Assembly: GCA_001464195.1 (NCBI GenBank) | Contig: LNEY01000029.1 | Span: 1-64,000 of the forward strand | Origin: Burkholderiales bacterium Ga0077547 | GTDB lineage: Bacteria > Pseudomonadota > Gammaproteobacteria > Burkholderiales > Burkholderiaceae_C | Length of the DNA: 64,000 nucleotides | Reading direction: 5' to 3' | Shown: positions 45,778 through 56,786 of the stretch, piece after piece | Layout of the letters: each line of letters begins with the position of its first letter | How positions within the stretch are numbered: the first letter of the stretch is position 1 | Position numbers and translations under genes: made by a program | The notes under the pieces: model-generated | The model's database searches: none | What the model saw: only the letters and a program-made list of their open reading frames with translations | Told to the model about the DNA's origin: nothing

Positions 45778-45867
45778 CATGGGGCAGGCCTCGCGCGTGT
45801 CGTTTTGCGGCAGCGCAACAGAGGTCGCGCCTAAAATCACCGGTTCTTCTTCCAAAGATTGCCACCC

Positions 45868-47277
45868 ATGGGCCGCACGCTCTACGACAAACTCTGGGAC
45901 GAGCACGTCGTTCACGCCGAAGACGACGGCACGACCGTGCTCTACATCGATCGCCACCTGGTCCATGAAGTGACCAGCCCGCAGGCGTTCGAGGGCCTGG
46001 ATCTGGCCCATCGCAAGGTCTGGCGGCTGTCGGCCAACCTGGCGGTCAGCGACCACAACGTGCCGACCACCGATCGATCGCACGGCATCGCCGATCCAGT
46101 CTCGAAGCTGCAGGTCGACACGCTCGATGCGAACTGCGACCGCGTCGGCATCACGCAGTTCAAGATGAACGATCGCCGGCAGGGCATCGTCCACGTGATC
46201 GGGCCGGAGCAGGGCGCGACGCTGCCTGGCATGACGGTGGTCTGCGGCGACTCGCACACCTCGACGCACGGCGCCTTCGGCGCGCTGGCGCACGGCATCG
46301 GCACCAGCGAGGTCGAGCACGTGTTGGCGACGCAGACGCTGCTGGCCAAGAAGGCCAAGAACATGCTGATCCGCATCGACGGCGCGCTGCCCGCAGGCTG
46401 CGGCGCCAAGGACCTGGTGCTGGCCGTCATCGGGAAGATCGGCACCGCTGGCGGCACCGGCTACACGATCGAGTTCGCCGGGTCGGCGATTCGCGGGCTC
46501 AGCATGGAAGGCCGCATGACGGTGTGCAACATGGCGATCGAAGCCGGCGCGCGCGCCGGGCTGATCGCCGTGGACGACACCACGATCTCGTATGTGCAAG
46601 GGCGTCCCTACACGCCCACAGGCGTCGAGTGGGAGCATGCCGTCACCTACTGGCGCACGCTGCATTCGGACGCTGACGCGGCCTTCGATGCGGTGATCGA
46701 GCTGGACGCCGCGACCATCCGACCGCAAGTCACCTGGGGCACCTCGCCCGAGATGGTGTTGTCCATCGAAGACCGTGTCCCCGACCCCGAGCGCGAAAAA
46801 GATGCCAACAAGCGCGGCGCGATGGAGCGCGCTCTCGCCTACATGGCGCTGGCGCCGAACAAGCCGATCGCCGACATCCTGGTCGACAAGGTGTTCATTG
46901 GCTCTTGCACCAACTCGCGCATCGAAGACATGCGTGAAGCTGCCGCCGTGGTGCGCAAGCTGGGCCGCAAGCTGGCGCCGAACATCAAGCTGGCGCTGGT
47001 CGTGCCTGGCTCCGGCCTGGTCAAGGAACAGGCGGAACACGAAGGTCTGGATGCCGTGTTCAAGGCCGCAGGCTTCGAATGGCGCGAGCCCGGCTGTTCG
47101 ATGTGCCTGGCGATGAATGCCGATCGTCTGGAGCCCGGCGAGCGCTGTGCTTCGACCTCGAATCGCAATTTCGAAGGCCGTCAGGGCGCTGGCGGCCGCA
47201 CCCACCTGGTCAGCCCGGCCATGGCCGCTGCGGCGGCCATCGAAGGCCATTTCGTCGACGTGCGACGACTGCTTTGA
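45868..47277 (+). CDS. leuC: 3-isopropylmalate dehydratase large subunit
   Basis: 469 residues from [16 protein letters not shown] (45868). The aconitase-fold [4Fe-4S] cysteines are in [13 protein letters not shown] and [37 protein letters not shown] is the LeuC signature. With LeuD it isomerises 2- to 3-isopropylmalate. It starts the leuC-ecn-leuD-leuB run. Confidence 0.97.
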   Translation: MGRTLYDKLWDEHVVHAEDDGTTVLYIDRHLVHEVTSPQAFEGLDLAHRKVWRLSANLAVSDHNVPTTDRSHGIADPVSKLQVDTLDANCDRVGITQFKMNDRRQGIVHVIGPEQGATLPGMTVVCGDSHTSTHGAFGALAHGIGTSEVEHVLATQTLLAKKAKNMLIRIDGALPAGCGAKDLVLAVIGKIGTAGGTGYTIEFAGSAIRGLSMEGRMTVCNMAIEAGARAGLIAVDDTTISYVQGRPYTPTGVEWEHAVTYWRTLHSDADAAFDAVIELDAATIRPQVTWGTSPEMVLSIEDRVPDPEREKDANKRGAMERALAYMALAPNKPIADILVDKVFIGSCTNSRIEDMREAAAVVRKLGRKLAPNIKLALVVPGSGLVKEQAEHEGLDAVFKAAGFEWREPGCSMCLAMNADRLEPGERCASTSNRNFEGRQGAGGRTHLVSPAMAAAAAIEGHFVDVRRLL

Positions 47278-47308
47278 ACCATTCTTGAAGCCAAGGAGAG
47301 TCTCCCAA

Positions 47309-47437
47309 ATGAAGCGCATTGTTTTTGCCCTCGCGGCAGTGGTCGTGTTCCTCACCGGCTGCAACACCGTGGCCGGTGTTGGCAAGGATGTACAACGGGC
47401 CGGTGAAGCGGTCGAAGACCTGGGCAAGAAGAAGTGA
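47309..47437 (+). CDS. entericidin A/B family lipoprotein
   Basis: 42 residues. The N-terminus is a lipoprotein signal with lipobox LTGC (C18, [17 protein letters not shown]), followed by the family's [14 protein letters not shown] helix. A GGAGAG site lies 9 nt upstream. Entericidins are small membrane lipoproteins linked to stress and programmed lysis. Between leuC and leuD is their usual place in Burkholderiales, where no link to leucine synthesis is known. Confidence 0.85.
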   Translation: MKRIVFALAAVVVFLTGCNTVAGVGKDVQRAGEAVEDLGKKK

Positions 47438-47444
47438 GTTGCAG

Positions 47445-48089
47445 ATGAATCCCTTCCGCGTTCACAAGGGGCTGGTCGCCCCGATGGACCGTGAGAACGT
47501 CGACACCGACGCGATCATTCCGAAGCAGTTCCTGAAGTCGATCAAGAAGTCAGGCTTCGGCGTGAACCTGTTCGATGAATGGCGCTACCTCGACGCTGGC
47601 TATCCGGGTCAGGACCCTGCCACGCGCCGGCCGAACCCGGATTTCGTGCTGAACCAGCCGCGCTACCAGGGCGCCTCGGTGCTGATCGCGCGCAAGAACT
47701 TCGGCTGTGGCTCGTCGCGCGAGCACGCGCCCTGGGCGCTCGATCAGTACGGTTTCCGTGCGGTGATCGCGCCGAGCTTCGCCGATATCTTCTTTGGCAA
47801 CTGCTTCAAGAACGGGCTGCTGCCCATCGTGCTGCCCGAGGCCGAGATGAACCGGCTGTTCGACGAGGTGGCGGCCTTCGTCGGCTACAGCCTCACCATC
47901 GATCTCGAGCGCCAGGTCATCGTGAAGCCTGACGGGGCTGAGCTCGCCTTCGAGGTCCAGGCGTTTCGCAAGTTCTGCCTGCTCAACGGATTCGATGACA
48001 TCGGCCTGACGTTGCGCCATGCCGACAAGATCAAGGCCTATGAAGCCGCGCGCCTGCTGAAGAAGCCCTGGCTGGCGCATTCCCTCTGA
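47445..48089 (+). CDS. leuD: 3-isopropylmalate dehydratase small subunit
   Basis: 214 residues from [22 protein letters not shown] (47445). It has [16 protein letters not shown] and the [15 protein letters not shown] swivel-domain signature. It is the partner of LeuC. It starts 7 bp after the entericidin stop; leuB follows 21 bp after its end. The swivelling domain supplies substrate-binding residues to the Fe-S site of LeuC. Confidence 0.97.
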   Translation: MNPFRVHKGLVAPMDRENVDTDAIIPKQFLKSIKKSGFGVNLFDEWRYLDAGYPGQDPATRRPNPDFVLNQPRYQGASVLIARKNFGCGSSREHAPWALDQYGFRAVIAPSFADIFFGNCFKNGLLPIVLPEAEMNRLFDEVAAFVGYSLTIDLERQVIVKPDGAELAFEVQAFRKFCLLNGFDDIGLTLRHADKIKAYEAARLLKKPWLAHSL

Positions 48090-48110
48090 CTCCCGCAAGG
48101 ACATCGACCC

Positions 48111-49187
48111 GTGAACATTGCAATCCTGCCAGGCGACGGCATCGGCCCCGAAATCATGGCCGAGGCAGTGCGTGTGCTCGAAGTCCTCGACATTCCGTAC
48201 GAGAGCGAGACGGCACTGGTCGGCGGTGCGGCCTACGCCGCCCACGGCCACCCGCTGCCCGAAGCCACCTTGAAGTTGGCGCAGCGTGCCGACGCCGTGC
48301 TGTTCGGCGCGGTCGGTGACTGGAAGTACGACACGCTGGAGCGCTCGCTGCGCCCGGAGCAAGCCATCCTCGGGCTGCGCCGCAGCCTGCAGCTGTTTGC
48401 CAACTTCCGTCCGGCCATCTGCCATCCGCAACTCACACATGCGTCGAGCCTGAAGCCCGAACTGGTGGCGGGGCTCGACATCCTGATCGTGCGCGAGCTG
48501 ACGGGCGACATCTATTTCGGTCAGCCGCGGGGCCGACGCGTCTCGCCCGACGGAGCGTTTGCGGGACAGCCCGAAGCCTTCGACACGATGCGCTACTCGC
48601 GACCGGAAATCGAGCGCATCGCACATGTGGCGTTCCAGGCGGCCAGAAAGCGCAGCAAGCGAGTGACCAGTGTCGACAAGGCCAATGTGCTGGAAACCTT
48701 CCAGTTCTGGCGCGACGTGGTGACCGAGGTGCACGCCGAGTACCCGGATGTCGCCCTCGACCATCTGTACGTGGACAACGCGGCGATGCAGCTGGTCAAG
48801 GCGCCGAAGGCGTTCGATGTGATCGTCACCGGCAACATGTTCGGCGACATCCTGTCCGACGAGGCGGCTATGCTCACCGGCTCGATCGGCATGCTGCCCT
48901 CGGCTTCTCTGAACGCGGAGAATCGTGGTTTGTACGAGCCGAGCCACGGGAGCGCGCCGGACATCGCGGGCAAGAACATCGCGAACCCGCTGGCCACGAT
49001 CCTGTCGCTGGCCATGATGCTGCGCTTCTCGCTCAACCAACCCGAAGCGGCGTTGCGCATCGAAGCCGCGGTGACACAGGTACTCGAATCCGGTTTGCGC
49101 ACGGCCGATATCTGGTCTGAAGGCACTCAGCGTGTCGGCACCCGGGAGATGGGTTCGGCCGTTGTCGCCGCAGTGAAAGCGGCGTAA
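48111..49187 (+). CDS. leuB: 3-isopropylmalate dehydrogenase
   Basis: 358 residues, starting at a GTG (48111; [20 protein letters not shown]). The substrate arginines are in [14 protein letters not shown] and [12 protein letters not shown]. The metal site is [14 protein letters not shown], and ending GLRTADIW is typical. It oxidatively decarboxylates 3-isopropylmalate. It belongs to the leucine unit and precedes asd by about 50 bp. Confidence 0.97.
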   Translation: MNIAILPGDGIGPEIMAEAVRVLEVLDIPYESETALVGGAAYAAHGHPLPEATLKLAQRADAVLFGAVGDWKYDTLERSLRPEQAILGLRRSLQLFANFRPAICHPQLTHASSLKPELVAGLDILIVRELTGDIYFGQPRGRRVSPDGAFAGQPEAFDTMRYSRPEIERIAHVAFQAARKRSKRVTSVDKANVLETFQFWRDVVTEVHAEYPDVALDHLYVDNAAMQLVKAPKAFDVIVTGNMFGDILSDEAAMLTGSIGMLPSASLNAENRGLYEPSHGSAPDIAGKNIANPLATILSLAMMLRFSLNQPEAALRIEAAVTQVLESGLRTADIWSEGTQRVGTREMGSAVVAAVKAA

Positions 49188-49240
49188 GTTGAATATCTAG
49201 AACTGCGGATTAGAAAGACGCGGTTTTGAAAGGCAAGGCG

Positions 49241-50395
49241 ATGAAGCTCGTCGGATTGGTGGGTTGGCGTGGAATGGTGGGGTCGGTGTTGCTCGACCGG
49301 ATGCAGCAGGAGGGGGACTTCCCGCTGATCGAGCCGGTGTTCTTCAGCACCAGCAATGCGGGTGGCAAGGCGCCAGCGCAGGCGCGCAATGAGTCGACCC
49401 TGAAGGACGCCTACGACATCGAGGCGCTCAAGCGCTGCGACATCATCATCACCGCGCAGGGCGGCGACTACACCACCGAGGTGTTCCCGAAGCTGCGCGC
49501 CGCAGGCTGGGCCGGGCACTGGATCGATGCGGCATCCACGCTGCGCATGAAGAGCGATGCGGTGATCGTGCTCGACCCGGTCAACCTGCCGGTGATCCAG
49601 AACGCACTGGCTCGCGGCGGACGCAACTGGATCGGCGGCAACTGCACGGTGAGCTGCATGCTCATGGGCGTTGGCGCGCTCTACAAGGCGGGGCTGGTCG
49701 AGTGGATGAGCACGCAGACCTACCAGGCGGCCTCCGGCGGCGGTGCGCAGCACATGCGCGAGTTGCTGACCCAGTTCGGCACGCTGAACGGCGCCGTGCG
49801 TACGCTGCTCGACGACCCGAAGAGCGCCATCCTCGACATCGATCGCGGCCTGCTGGCCAAGCAACGCTCGCTGACCGAGGCCGAGACGGCCCAGTTCGGC
49901 GTGCCGCTGGCCGGTTCGCTGATCCCGTGGATCGACAAGGATCTGGGTTTGGGCAAGGGGCGCGATGACGATGGCTTCGGCGTCAGCCGCGAAGAGTGGA
50001 AAGGCGGCGCCGAAACCAACAAGATCCTGGGTCAGGGCGAGGGCTTCGACAAGGCCTCGGTGCCGGTCGATGGCTTCTGCGTGCGCGTTGGCGCGATGCG
50101 TTGTCACAGCCAGGCGCTGCTCTTCAAGCTCAAGAAGAACGTGCCGCTGTCCGATATCGAGCAATTGATCGCGAACGACAACGCCTGGGTCAAGGTCGTG
50201 CCGAACAATCGGGAAGACACTATCCGGCAATTGACACCGGTGGCCGTCACCGGCACGCTGGACATCCCGGTGGGTCGCTTGCGCAAGATGGCGATGGGGC
50301 CGGAGTATCTCGGTGCCTTCACCATCGGCGACCAGTTGTTGTGGGGAGCGGCGGAGCCGTTGCGCCGGATGTTGCGCATCTTGCTCGAGGCTTGA
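49241..50395 (+). CDS. asd: aspartate-semialdehyde dehydrogenase
   Basis: 384 residues from [15 protein letters not shown] (49241). A TTG 15 nt upstream is possible but lacks a better ribosome-binding site. The NADP site is [10 protein letters not shown], the catalytic cysteine C135 ([12 protein letters not shown]), and the histidine at about 287 ([10 protein letters not shown]). It is the Gram-negative (proteobacterial) type. It feeds lysine, threonine and methionine synthesis; dapC, dapD and metZ elsewhere in the window use its product. Confidence 0.97.
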   Translation: MKLVGLVGWRGMVGSVLLDRMQQEGDFPLIEPVFFSTSNAGGKAPAQARNESTLKDAYDIEALKRCDIIITAQGGDYTTEVFPKLRAAGWAGHWIDAASTLRMKSDAVIVLDPVNLPVIQNALARGGRNWIGGNCTVSCMLMGVGALYKAGLVEWMSTQTYQAASGGGAQHMRELLTQFGTLNGAVRTLLDDPKSAILDIDRGLLAKQRSLTEAETAQFGVPLAGSLIPWIDKDLGLGKGRDDDGFGVSREEWKGGAETNKILGQGEGFDKASVPVDGFCVRVGAMRCHSQALLFKLKKNVPLSDIEQLIANDNAWVKVVPNNREDTIRQLTPVAVTGTLDIPVGRLRKMAMGPEYLGAFTIGDQLLWGAAEPLRRMLRILLEA

Positions 50396-50621
50396 ACGCT
50401 GCAGGTGGCGTCGCAGTCGTTGTCTGCGTGCGACAGCTTGCGGTGCTCGGGTTGCTACGGAGGCGCTGGCGCCTTTTCAGGCGATGCATGAGCTTGTCAC
50501 CGTATCTGCTTGATGCTATTGTGATTTGTTGAAAATTTCTTCGTGATCGTCGCCATTGAGATTCGGCGTCGATCGTCTGGTGGGGCTGCATGACAGCTCG
50601 ACCGCCTGGTTGGGAGACGCC

Positions 50622-53117
50622 TTGAAGAACACGACGCAGCAACTCGGGCGATTCGCTCTGACCAGTGTGGCCCTCGCTGCGCTTTCGCTGGCTTCCGCCG
50701 ATTCCTGGGCACTTGGGCTCGGCCGACTCGCGGTGCAGTCCTCTCTGGGCGAAACACTGCGGGCTGAAATCGACGTCACCAGCCTCACTCCGGAAGAGGC
50801 GGGCAATCTCAAGGTCCGCATTGCGCCCCCGGAGTCCTATCGTTCGCTGGGCGTTGAATACAACAGCGTGCTGCCAACCACCCAGGCCACCTTGCTCAAA
50901 CGTGCCGACGGTCGCCCCTTCCTGCGATTGACCAGCGATCGCGTGGTGCAAGAGCCGTTCGTTGACGTGATCCTCGAACTGTCATGGTCCACCGGCCGGT
51001 TGGTGCGCGAATACACCCTGCTGTTCGACCCACCGGTGGCGCAGGCACCCGCAGCGCCGCCGGCGCCTGCAGTCGCGACCGCCCCGGTGTTCTCAGCACC
51101 GGCTGCTGCGGCACCCGTGGCGCCGCGTCCGCAGCGTCCTGCACCGGCGCCCACACCCACGCGGGCACCTGCTGCCGACCGTGTTGCCAAGGCTCCGCCG
51201 CCTCCAGCGCCCACTGCGGCGGCCGCTGGCGCCACCGATGACACTTACCTGGTTCGGCCAGGCGACACCCTGACACGCATCGCATCGCGCACCCGGCAAG
51301 GCACGGTGTCGCTCGACCAGACGCTGGTGTCGCTGTACCGCGGCAACCCTCAGGCATTCATCGGTGAGAACATGAATCGCCTCAAGGCGGGGGCGCTGCT
51401 GAAGATTCCATCGGCCGAGGCGGCCGCGACGGTCGATGCCGCAGAGGCCCGGCAACTGATTCAGGCGCAAAGCGCCGATTTCGGCAGCTTCCGCCAGCGG
51501 CTCGCCAGTGCAGTGCCAGCCACGGCTGCCGAGGCCCCGGCCCGCAAGGATGCCGGCAAGCTGCGCGCCGAGGTCGACGATCGCAACGACACCGCACCCG
51601 CTGCACCGGACAAGTTGACCTTGAGCAAGGGTGCCTCCGCGGCCAAGCCGGGGGCATCGGAAGTCAGCCTGTCCAAGGAAAAGGAAAAGCAGGACGCGGC
51701 TGCGCGCGTGGCCGAACTCTCCAAGAGCGTCGAAGAACTGAAGAAACTGTCTGGCGCGGCGAACGTGGCGGCCGCTCCGGCGCAGCCCCCTTCGGCCGCG
51801 ACCATGCCCGCGCCTGAGATCCCGGTGGCCGCCATGCCGGCACCCGAGGCACCGAGTGCTGCCGAGGCGCCGCCTGTCGCCGAGGCCAGTGCGCCGGTTG
51901 CAGCCGTTGCGCCTCCCGCCGTCATCGCCGCACCCAAACCGGCCACGGAGCCTGCGCCCACCGAAGAGCCCGGGTTCCTTGATTCCCTGCTCGAGATCAA
52001 TCCTTTGTATCTGGCGGGCGGTGCGGGCGTGGTGCTGGCCCTGCTGGGCTTCGGGGTTTACCGTGCGCGTCGCGCCAAGCTCGACACGGGCGAGACGTCT
52101 TTCCTTGAAAGCCGTCTCCAGCCTGATTCCTTCTTCGGCTCCAGCGGCGGTCAGCGCATCGACACGCGTGAAGCGGCTGCGGGCGCGCCGTCGTCCATGA
52201 GCTACTCGCTGAGCCAGCTCGATGCGATTGGTGATGTCGATCCAGTGGCCGAAGCCGACGTCTATCTGGCCTACGGCCGAGACCTGCAGGCCGAAGAGAT
52301 CCTGAAGGAAGCGATGCGCGGCAACCCGGAGCGCTTGGCCATCCGCACCAAGTTGCTCGAGGTTTACGCCAAGCGGCGCGACACCAAGGGGTATGAACTG
52401 CTGGCCACTCAGCTGTTCTCGTTGACGGGCGGTCAGGGCGAGGATTGGCAGAAGGCCCAGGAAATGGGCCTCGAGATCGACCCGGAAAACACCCTGTATC
52501 AGCCAGGCGGCTTGCCCGAAGTGGCACCCGCACCCGCGGATCCCGCGGCCAAGCTGGCCGAACTGCTGGGCCCCAGCACCTTGCCGCAATCGGTGTCGCC
52601 GACCACCTCCGGTTTTGGCGACTCCTTGTCCGACGAGACGGCACCACTGCCCAACAAGCCGGCGCACGACATCGATTTCGATCTCGACCTGAGTGCCGAA
52701 AACACCGCGGTTCTGAGCCCGGAAACCGGACCTGCGACGCTGCAGTCTTTCGATTTCGATGCCGCGCCAACACCTGCTTCTGCACAAGCCTACTTCCCGT
52801 CCTCCGCGCCGGCTCCTGCTGGCACGGGCCCAGGGGCGAAGGCCCCGCTTGATTTCGACATGTCGAGCATCTCGCTGGACCTTGACGCCCCGGCAACGGT
52901 GGTTCCGTCTGCTGGCGACAGCATGCCGGCCGAACTGATGGACGACGAGCCGGAAGACGACAACGCCGATCCGCTCGCCCGCAAGCTTGAGCTCGCCGAG
53001 GAATTCCGCCAGATCGGTGATGCGGAGGGCGCCCGCGACCTGCTGCAGGAAGTCGCCGCCAAAGCCGAAGGTGCGCTGAAGGTGAAGGCGCAGAACATGT
53101 TGAACGACCTCGGTTGA
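50622..53117 (+). CDS. fimV: FimV/HubP family polar pilus-assembly protein
   Basis: 831 residues from a TTG at 50622, which has GGGAGA 7 nt upstream and begins the basic N-region of a signal peptide (KNTTQQLGRFALTSVALAALSLA). The N-terminal FimV domain (LGLGRLAVQSSLGETLRAEIDV) is followed by a Pro/Ala linker, a LysM domain (about 205-265, YLVRPGDTLTRIASRT) and a coiled coil. One transmembrane span lies at about 463-485, then a long acidic cytoplasmic part with TPR-like helices (EADVYLAYGRDLQAEEIL). The FimV C-terminal domain (LARKLELAEEFRQIGDAEGARDLL) ends the protein. It organises the cell pole and type IV pili. Confidence 0.85.
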   Translation: MKNTTQQLGRFALTSVALAALSLASADSWALGLGRLAVQSSLGETLRAEIDVTSLTPEEAGNLKVRIAPPESYRSLGVEYNSVLPTTQATLLKRADGRPFLRLTSDRVVQEPFVDVILELSWSTGRLVREYTLLFDPPVAQAPAAPPAPAVATAPVFSAPAAAAPVAPRPQRPAPAPTPTRAPAADRVAKAPPPPAPTAAAAGATDDTYLVRPGDTLTRIASRTRQGTVSLDQTLVSLYRGNPQAFIGENMNRLKAGALLKIPSAEAAATVDAAEARQLIQAQSADFGSFRQRLASAVPATAAEAPARKDAGKLRAEVDDRNDTAPAAPDKLTLSKGASAAKPGASEVSLSKEKEKQDAAARVAELSKSVEELKKLSGAANVAAAPAQPPSAATMPAPEIPVAAMPAPEAPSAAEAPPVAEASAPVAAVAPPAVIAAPKPATEPAPTEEPGFLDSLLEINPLYLAGGAGVVLALLGFGVYRARRAKLDTGETSFLESRLQPDSFFGSSGGQRIDTREAAAGAPSSMSYSLSQLDAIGDVDPVAEADVYLAYGRDLQAEEILKEAMRGNPERLAIRTKLLEVYAKRRDTKGYELLATQLFSLTGGQGEDWQKAQEMGLEIDPENTLYQPGGLPEVAPAPADPAAKLAELLGPSTLPQSVSPTTSGFGDSLSDETAPLPNKPAHDIDFDLDLSAENTAVLSPETGPATLQSFDFDAAPTPASAQAYFPSSAPAPAGTGPGAKAPLDFDMSSISLDLDAPATVVPSAGDSMPAELMDDEPEDDNADPLARKLELAEEFRQIGDAEGARDLLQEVAAKAEGALKVKAQNMLNDLG

Positions 53118-53166
53118 TCGACAAGGCAACAAGCTTCCGACGGGCGCCTCACCGCAGGTTGCCCCG

Positions 53167-53952
53167 ATGAGCCGGTTGGCATTGGGCGTGGCCTACCGAG
53201 GCGGCGCCTACTGCGGCTGGCAGCGGCAGTCCCAGGACGACACGGTGCAAGCGCGCGTCGAGCAGGCGTTGTCGCAGTTTGCCGATGTGCCGGTGACCGT
53301 TACCTGCGCGGGCCGCACTGACACTGGCGTGCACGCGATCAACCAGGTGATCCACATCGACGCACCGGTTGCGCGTGACGAGGCTTCCTGGGTGCGCGGC
53401 ACCAACCGCTATCTGCCTGCCGATGTGGCCATTCAATGGTGTCAGCAGGTCGATGACAGCTTCCATGCGCGCTTCGCCGCCACCGGGCGCCGCTACGCGT
53501 ATGTGTTGCTCGAGTCGCCGGTCCGGCCCGCGCTAGAGGCCGGATTGGTTGGCTGGACCTTCCGCCCCTTGGACGGCGATGCGATGCAGCAGGCCGCACA
53601 ACGGCTGCTTGGCGAGCACGATTTTTCGTCCTTTCGTTCGTCCCAGTGCCAGGCGGCCTCGCCCGTCAAGCAGATGCGCTCGATCGACATCAGCCGCCGT
53701 GGTGCGTACTGGCGGCTCGATTTCCATGCGAGCGCCTTCCTTCATCACATGGTGCGCAACATCGTCGGCTGCCTGGTCGCGGTGGGCACGGGAGCCCGGC
53801 CGGTGGACTGGATGGCCGAGTTGCTGTTGGCACGCGACCGCGAACGAGCCGCGCCCACCTTCTCGCCAGACGGGCTGTACTTCGTGGGCCCGGACTACGA
53901 CGCCCGCTACGCCATCCCCACACGGCCCTCTGCGAGCGACTGGCTGCCCTGA
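53167..53952 (+). CDS. truA: tRNA pseudouridine(38-40) synthase
   Basis: 261 residues. The catalytic aspartate is D52 (CAGRTDTGVHAINQVIH), with conserved YRGGAYCGWQRQ at the start and FLHHMVRNIVGCLVAVG late. It modifies uridines of the tRNA anticodon stem-loop. It follows fimV by 49 bp and precedes trpF, the common fimV-truA-trpF order in this group. Confidence 0.95.
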   Translation: MSRLALGVAYRGGAYCGWQRQSQDDTVQARVEQALSQFADVPVTVTCAGRTDTGVHAINQVIHIDAPVARDEASWVRGTNRYLPADVAIQWCQQVDDSFHARFAATGRRYAYVLLESPVRPALEAGLVGWTFRPLDGDAMQQAAQRLLGEHDFSSFRSSQCQAASPVKQMRSIDISRRGAYWRLDFHASAFLHHMVRNIVGCLVAVGTGARPVDWMAELLLARDRERAAPTFSPDGLYFVGPDYDARYAIPTRPSASDWLP

Positions 53953-54000
53953 CACTGGTAGGCTCTCAGGCCCGATTCAAAGCGCCGACAGCCACCATCG

Positions 54001-54648
54001 ATGAACGCACGCACCCGCATCAAGATCTGTGGCCTGACCCGCGAGCAGGACGTTGACGACGCGGTCGATGCGGGGGCAGACGCGATCGGCTTCGTGTTCT
54101 ATGCCAAGAGCCCCCGCCATGTGGGCGTGGCACGTGCTGCTGAGCTGGCGCGCCGCTTGCCGCCCTTCGTGACGCCCGTCGGGCTTTTTGTCAACGCCGA
54201 GGCCGACCACATCGCGCAGGCGATCGTTGCCATACCGACACTTCTGCTGCAATTCCACGGCGACGAAATGCCCGCTGCCTGCCAGGCACCGGGCCGCCCC
54301 TACCTGCGCGCTGCGCGGATGGCGCCCGGCTTCGATTTGCTAAAATTTTCGGCAAGCTACCCGGATGCGCAAGCCATCCTCCTCGACGCCCATGTCGATG
54401 GCTACGGTGGCGCTGGAAAGGTGTTCGATTGGTCGCTGATTCCGCGAGACGTGTCCCATCCCCTCGTTTTGTCTGGTGGGTTGCATGCCGAAAATGTGAT
54501 CGAAGGGATCCTTCGGGTACGGCCCTGGGCCGTTGACGTGAGTTCCGGCGTCGAGCTTGCCAAAGGCGTCAAGGACGCTGCGGCGATGCGCCGGTTTTGC
54601 GAGCAGGTGCGAGAGGCAGACGCCCGCATCGCCGCGAATGCAACCTGA
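54001..54648 (+). CDS. trpF: phosphoribosylanthranilate isomerase
   Basis: 215 residues from MNARTRIKICGLTREQD. The catalytic cysteine is C10 (IKICGLTREQDV). The second catalytic acid lies in LDAHVDGYGGAGKVFDW, and the phosphate site in LSGGLHAENV and VDVSSGVE. It performs the third step of tryptophan synthesis from anthranilate. trpB starts 3 bp after its stop. Confidence 0.96.
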   Translation: MNARTRIKICGLTREQDVDDAVDAGADAIGFVFYAKSPRHVGVARAAELARRLPPFVTPVGLFVNAEADHIAQAIVAIPTLLLQFHGDEMPAACQAPGRPYLRAARMAPGFDLLKFSASYPDAQAILLDAHVDGYGGAGKVFDWSLIPRDVSHPLVLSGGLHAENVIEGILRVRPWAVDVSSGVELAKGVKDAAAMRRFCEQVREADARIAANAT

Positions 54649-54651
54649 AGA

Positions 54652-55974
54652 GTGACCAAAATGCTTGCCACCCCGTTCGATTACCACCAGCCCGACGCGA
54701 CTGGCCACTTCGGCCCGTATGGCGGCACCTTCGTCGCCGAAACGCTGATTCACGCGCTCGACGAGCTGAAGGAGGCCTATGCGGTGGCCCAGGCCGATCC
54801 GGCATTCATGGCCGAATTCCGGAGCGAGCTCGCTCACTTCGTGGGCCGCCCCAGCCCGCTTTATCACGCGGCGCGCATCAGCCGCGAGTTAGGTGGCGCG
54901 CAGATCTACCTGAAGCGCGAAGACCTGAACCACACCGGGGCCCACAAGATCAACAACACCATCGGCCAGGCCATGCTCGCGCGTCGCATGGGCAAGCCGA
55001 GGGTGATTGCGGAAACGGGCGCAGGCCAGCACGGGGTGGCCACCGCGACCATCTGCGCGCGCTACGGCCTGGAGTGCGTGGTCTACATGGGCAGCGAGGA
55101 CGTCAAGCGCCAGTCGCCCAACGTGTACCGGATGAACCTGCTCGGCGCCAGGGTGGTGCCGGTGGAGTCCGGCAGCAAGACCTTGAAGGATGCGCTCAAC
55201 GAGGCGCTGCGAGACTGGGTCACCAATGTCGAGAACACCTTCTACATCATCGGCACCGTCGCTGGCCCGCACCCATACCCGATGATGGTGCGTGATTTCC
55301 AGCGCGTCATCGGCGACGAATGCCTGGTGCAGATGCCCGAGATGATCGGCCGGCAGCCTGATGCGGTCATCGCCTGCGTGGGCGGTGGCAGCAACGCGAT
55401 GGGCATCTTCTATCCCTACATTGAGCACAGCGGCACACGCTTGATCGGTGTTGAAGCTGCGGGGCACGGCATCGAAACCGGTCGCCATGCCGCGTCGCTG
55501 TCGGCTGGCTCGCCGGGCGTGCTGCACGGCAACCGCACGTATCTGCTGCAGGACGACAACGGCCAGATCATCGAGACCCATTCGGTGTCTGCAGGCCTCG
55601 ACTACCCCGGCGTCGGCCCCGAGCACGCTTACTTGAAGGACATCGGCCGTGCCGAATATGTCGGCATCACTGACGACGAAGCCATGGCGGCGTTTCACGT
55701 GCTTTGCCGCACCGAAGGCATCATCCCGGCGCTCGAATCGAGCCATGCGCTGGCGTATGCGATGAAGATCGCACCGACCATGCGCCAGGACCAGAGCTTG
55801 CTGGTGAACCTCTCGGGTCGCGGCGACAAGGACATCGGCACGGTGGCCGACCTGTCGGGCGCGAACTTCTACTGCCGCCCGTCTTGCCGTGGCGAAACGG
55901 TCAAGAGCGGTGCCGCGCCGGTCAAGGTCCCCGAATCTGCGAAGGCCGCAGCCATCGTGAAAGAACAGAGATGA
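54652..55974 (+). CDS. trpB: tryptophan synthase beta chain
   Basis: 440 residues from the GTG at 54652; the ATG at 54661 ([15 protein letters not shown]) is equally plausible. The PLP lysine is K99 ([15 protein letters not shown]). The phosphate loop is [12 protein letters not shown] and ending [10 protein letters not shown] is typical. It joins indole and serine. Its TGA overlaps the trpA ATG. Confidence 0.97.
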   Translation: MTKMLATPFDYHQPDATGHFGPYGGTFVAETLIHALDELKEAYAVAQADPAFMAEFRSELAHFVGRPSPLYHAARISRELGGAQIYLKREDLNHTGAHKINNTIGQAMLARRMGKPRVIAETGAGQHGVATATICARYGLECVVYMGSEDVKRQSPNVYRMNLLGARVVPVESGSKTLKDALNEALRDWVTNVENTFYIIGTVAGPHPYPMMVRDFQRVIGDECLVQMPEMIGRQPDAVIACVGGGSNAMGIFYPYIEHSGTRLIGVEAAGHGIETGRHAASLSAGSPGVLHGNRTYLLQDDNGQIIETHSVSAGLDYPGVGPEHAYLKDIGRAEYVGITDDEAMAAFHVLCRTEGIIPALESSHALAYAMKIAPTMRQDQSLLVNLSGRGDKDIGTVADLSGANFYCRPSCRGETVKSGAAPVKVPESAKAAAIVKEQR

Positions 55975-56786
55975 GCCGCATCGCTGCCACCTTCGAGGCT
56001 CTGCAGCGCGATCGGCGCAAGGCGCTGATCCCCTTCATCCACGCGGGCGACCCCCACGCCGAGAGTACCGTGGACATCCTGTGCGCGATGGCTGATGCCG
56101 GCGCCGACGTCATCGAACTCGGCGTGCCGTTTTCCGATCCGATGGCCGACGGCCCGGTGATCCAGAAGGCCGCCGAGCGCGCGCTGGCCAAGGGCATCGG
56201 CATGCCGCAGGTACTGGACTACGTGCGCCGTTTCCGCGAGCGCAACAGCACGACGCCGGTTGTGCTGATGGGCTATGCGAATCCGGTTGAGCGCTACGGT
56301 GTCGACCGATTTGTGGCCGACGCCAAGGCAGCGGGTGTCGATGGCGTGCTGGTCGTCGACTACCCGCCCGAAGAATGCGAGGTGTTCGCTCGCACGTTGC
56401 ACAGCCACCAGCTGGACCCGATCTTCCTGCTGGCGCCCACCTCGACCGCGCAACGCATGAAGGACGTCGGCCGCATCGCGAGCGGCTATGTCTACTACGT
56501 GTCGCTGAAAGGCGTGACCGGTGCGGGCCACCTCGATATCAGTGCTGTGGCTGACATGCTGCCGCGCATCCGCGAGCATGTGCACGTGCCGGTCGGCGTC
56601 GGCTTTGGCATCCGCGACGCCGCCTCGGCCAAGGCGGTGGCCTCGGTGTCCGATGCGGTTGTGATCGGCTCGGCGCTGGTGCAACTGCTCGAACACGAAG
56701 CCCCCGACCGTGCGCCCGCAGCGGCGGCTCGTTTCATCGCTGACATCCGAACTGCACTCGACACCCTGACAGGAGAACGCCCATGA
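55971..56786 (+). CDS. trpA: tryptophan synthase alpha chain
   Basis: 271 residues from ATG 55971, overlapping the trpB stop by 4 bp. The catalytic residues are E49 ([12 protein letters not shown]) and D60 (MADGPVIQ). The phosphate site lies in [13 protein letters not shown]. It cleaves indole glycerol phosphate. Its end overlaps accD by 4 bp, so amino-acid and fatty-acid genes are in one transcript. Confidence 0.97.
   Translation: MSRIAATFEALQRDRRKALIPFIHAGDPHAESTVDILCAMADAGADVIELGVPFSDPMADGPVIQKAAERALAKGIGMPQVLDYVRRFRERNSTTPVVLMGYANPVERYGVDRFVADAKAAGVDGVLVVDYPPEECEVFARTLHSHQLDPIFLLAPTSTAQRMKDVGRIASGYVYYVSLKGVTGAGHLDISAVADMLPRIREHVHVPVGVGFGIRDAASAKAVASVSDAVVIGSALVQLLEHEAPDRAPAAAARFIADIRTALDTLTGERP

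Noticed and set aside
45780-45867. Leucine attenuator or riboswitch before leuC
   Set aside because: The gap after the gltA terminator is only about 90 bp, with no leucine-rich leader peptide or recognisable aptamer.
41668-49040. Minus-strand frames of about 500 codons opposite sdhA, gltA, leuC and leuB
   Set aside because: Each covers a strongly supported gene on the other strand and shows no family motifs.
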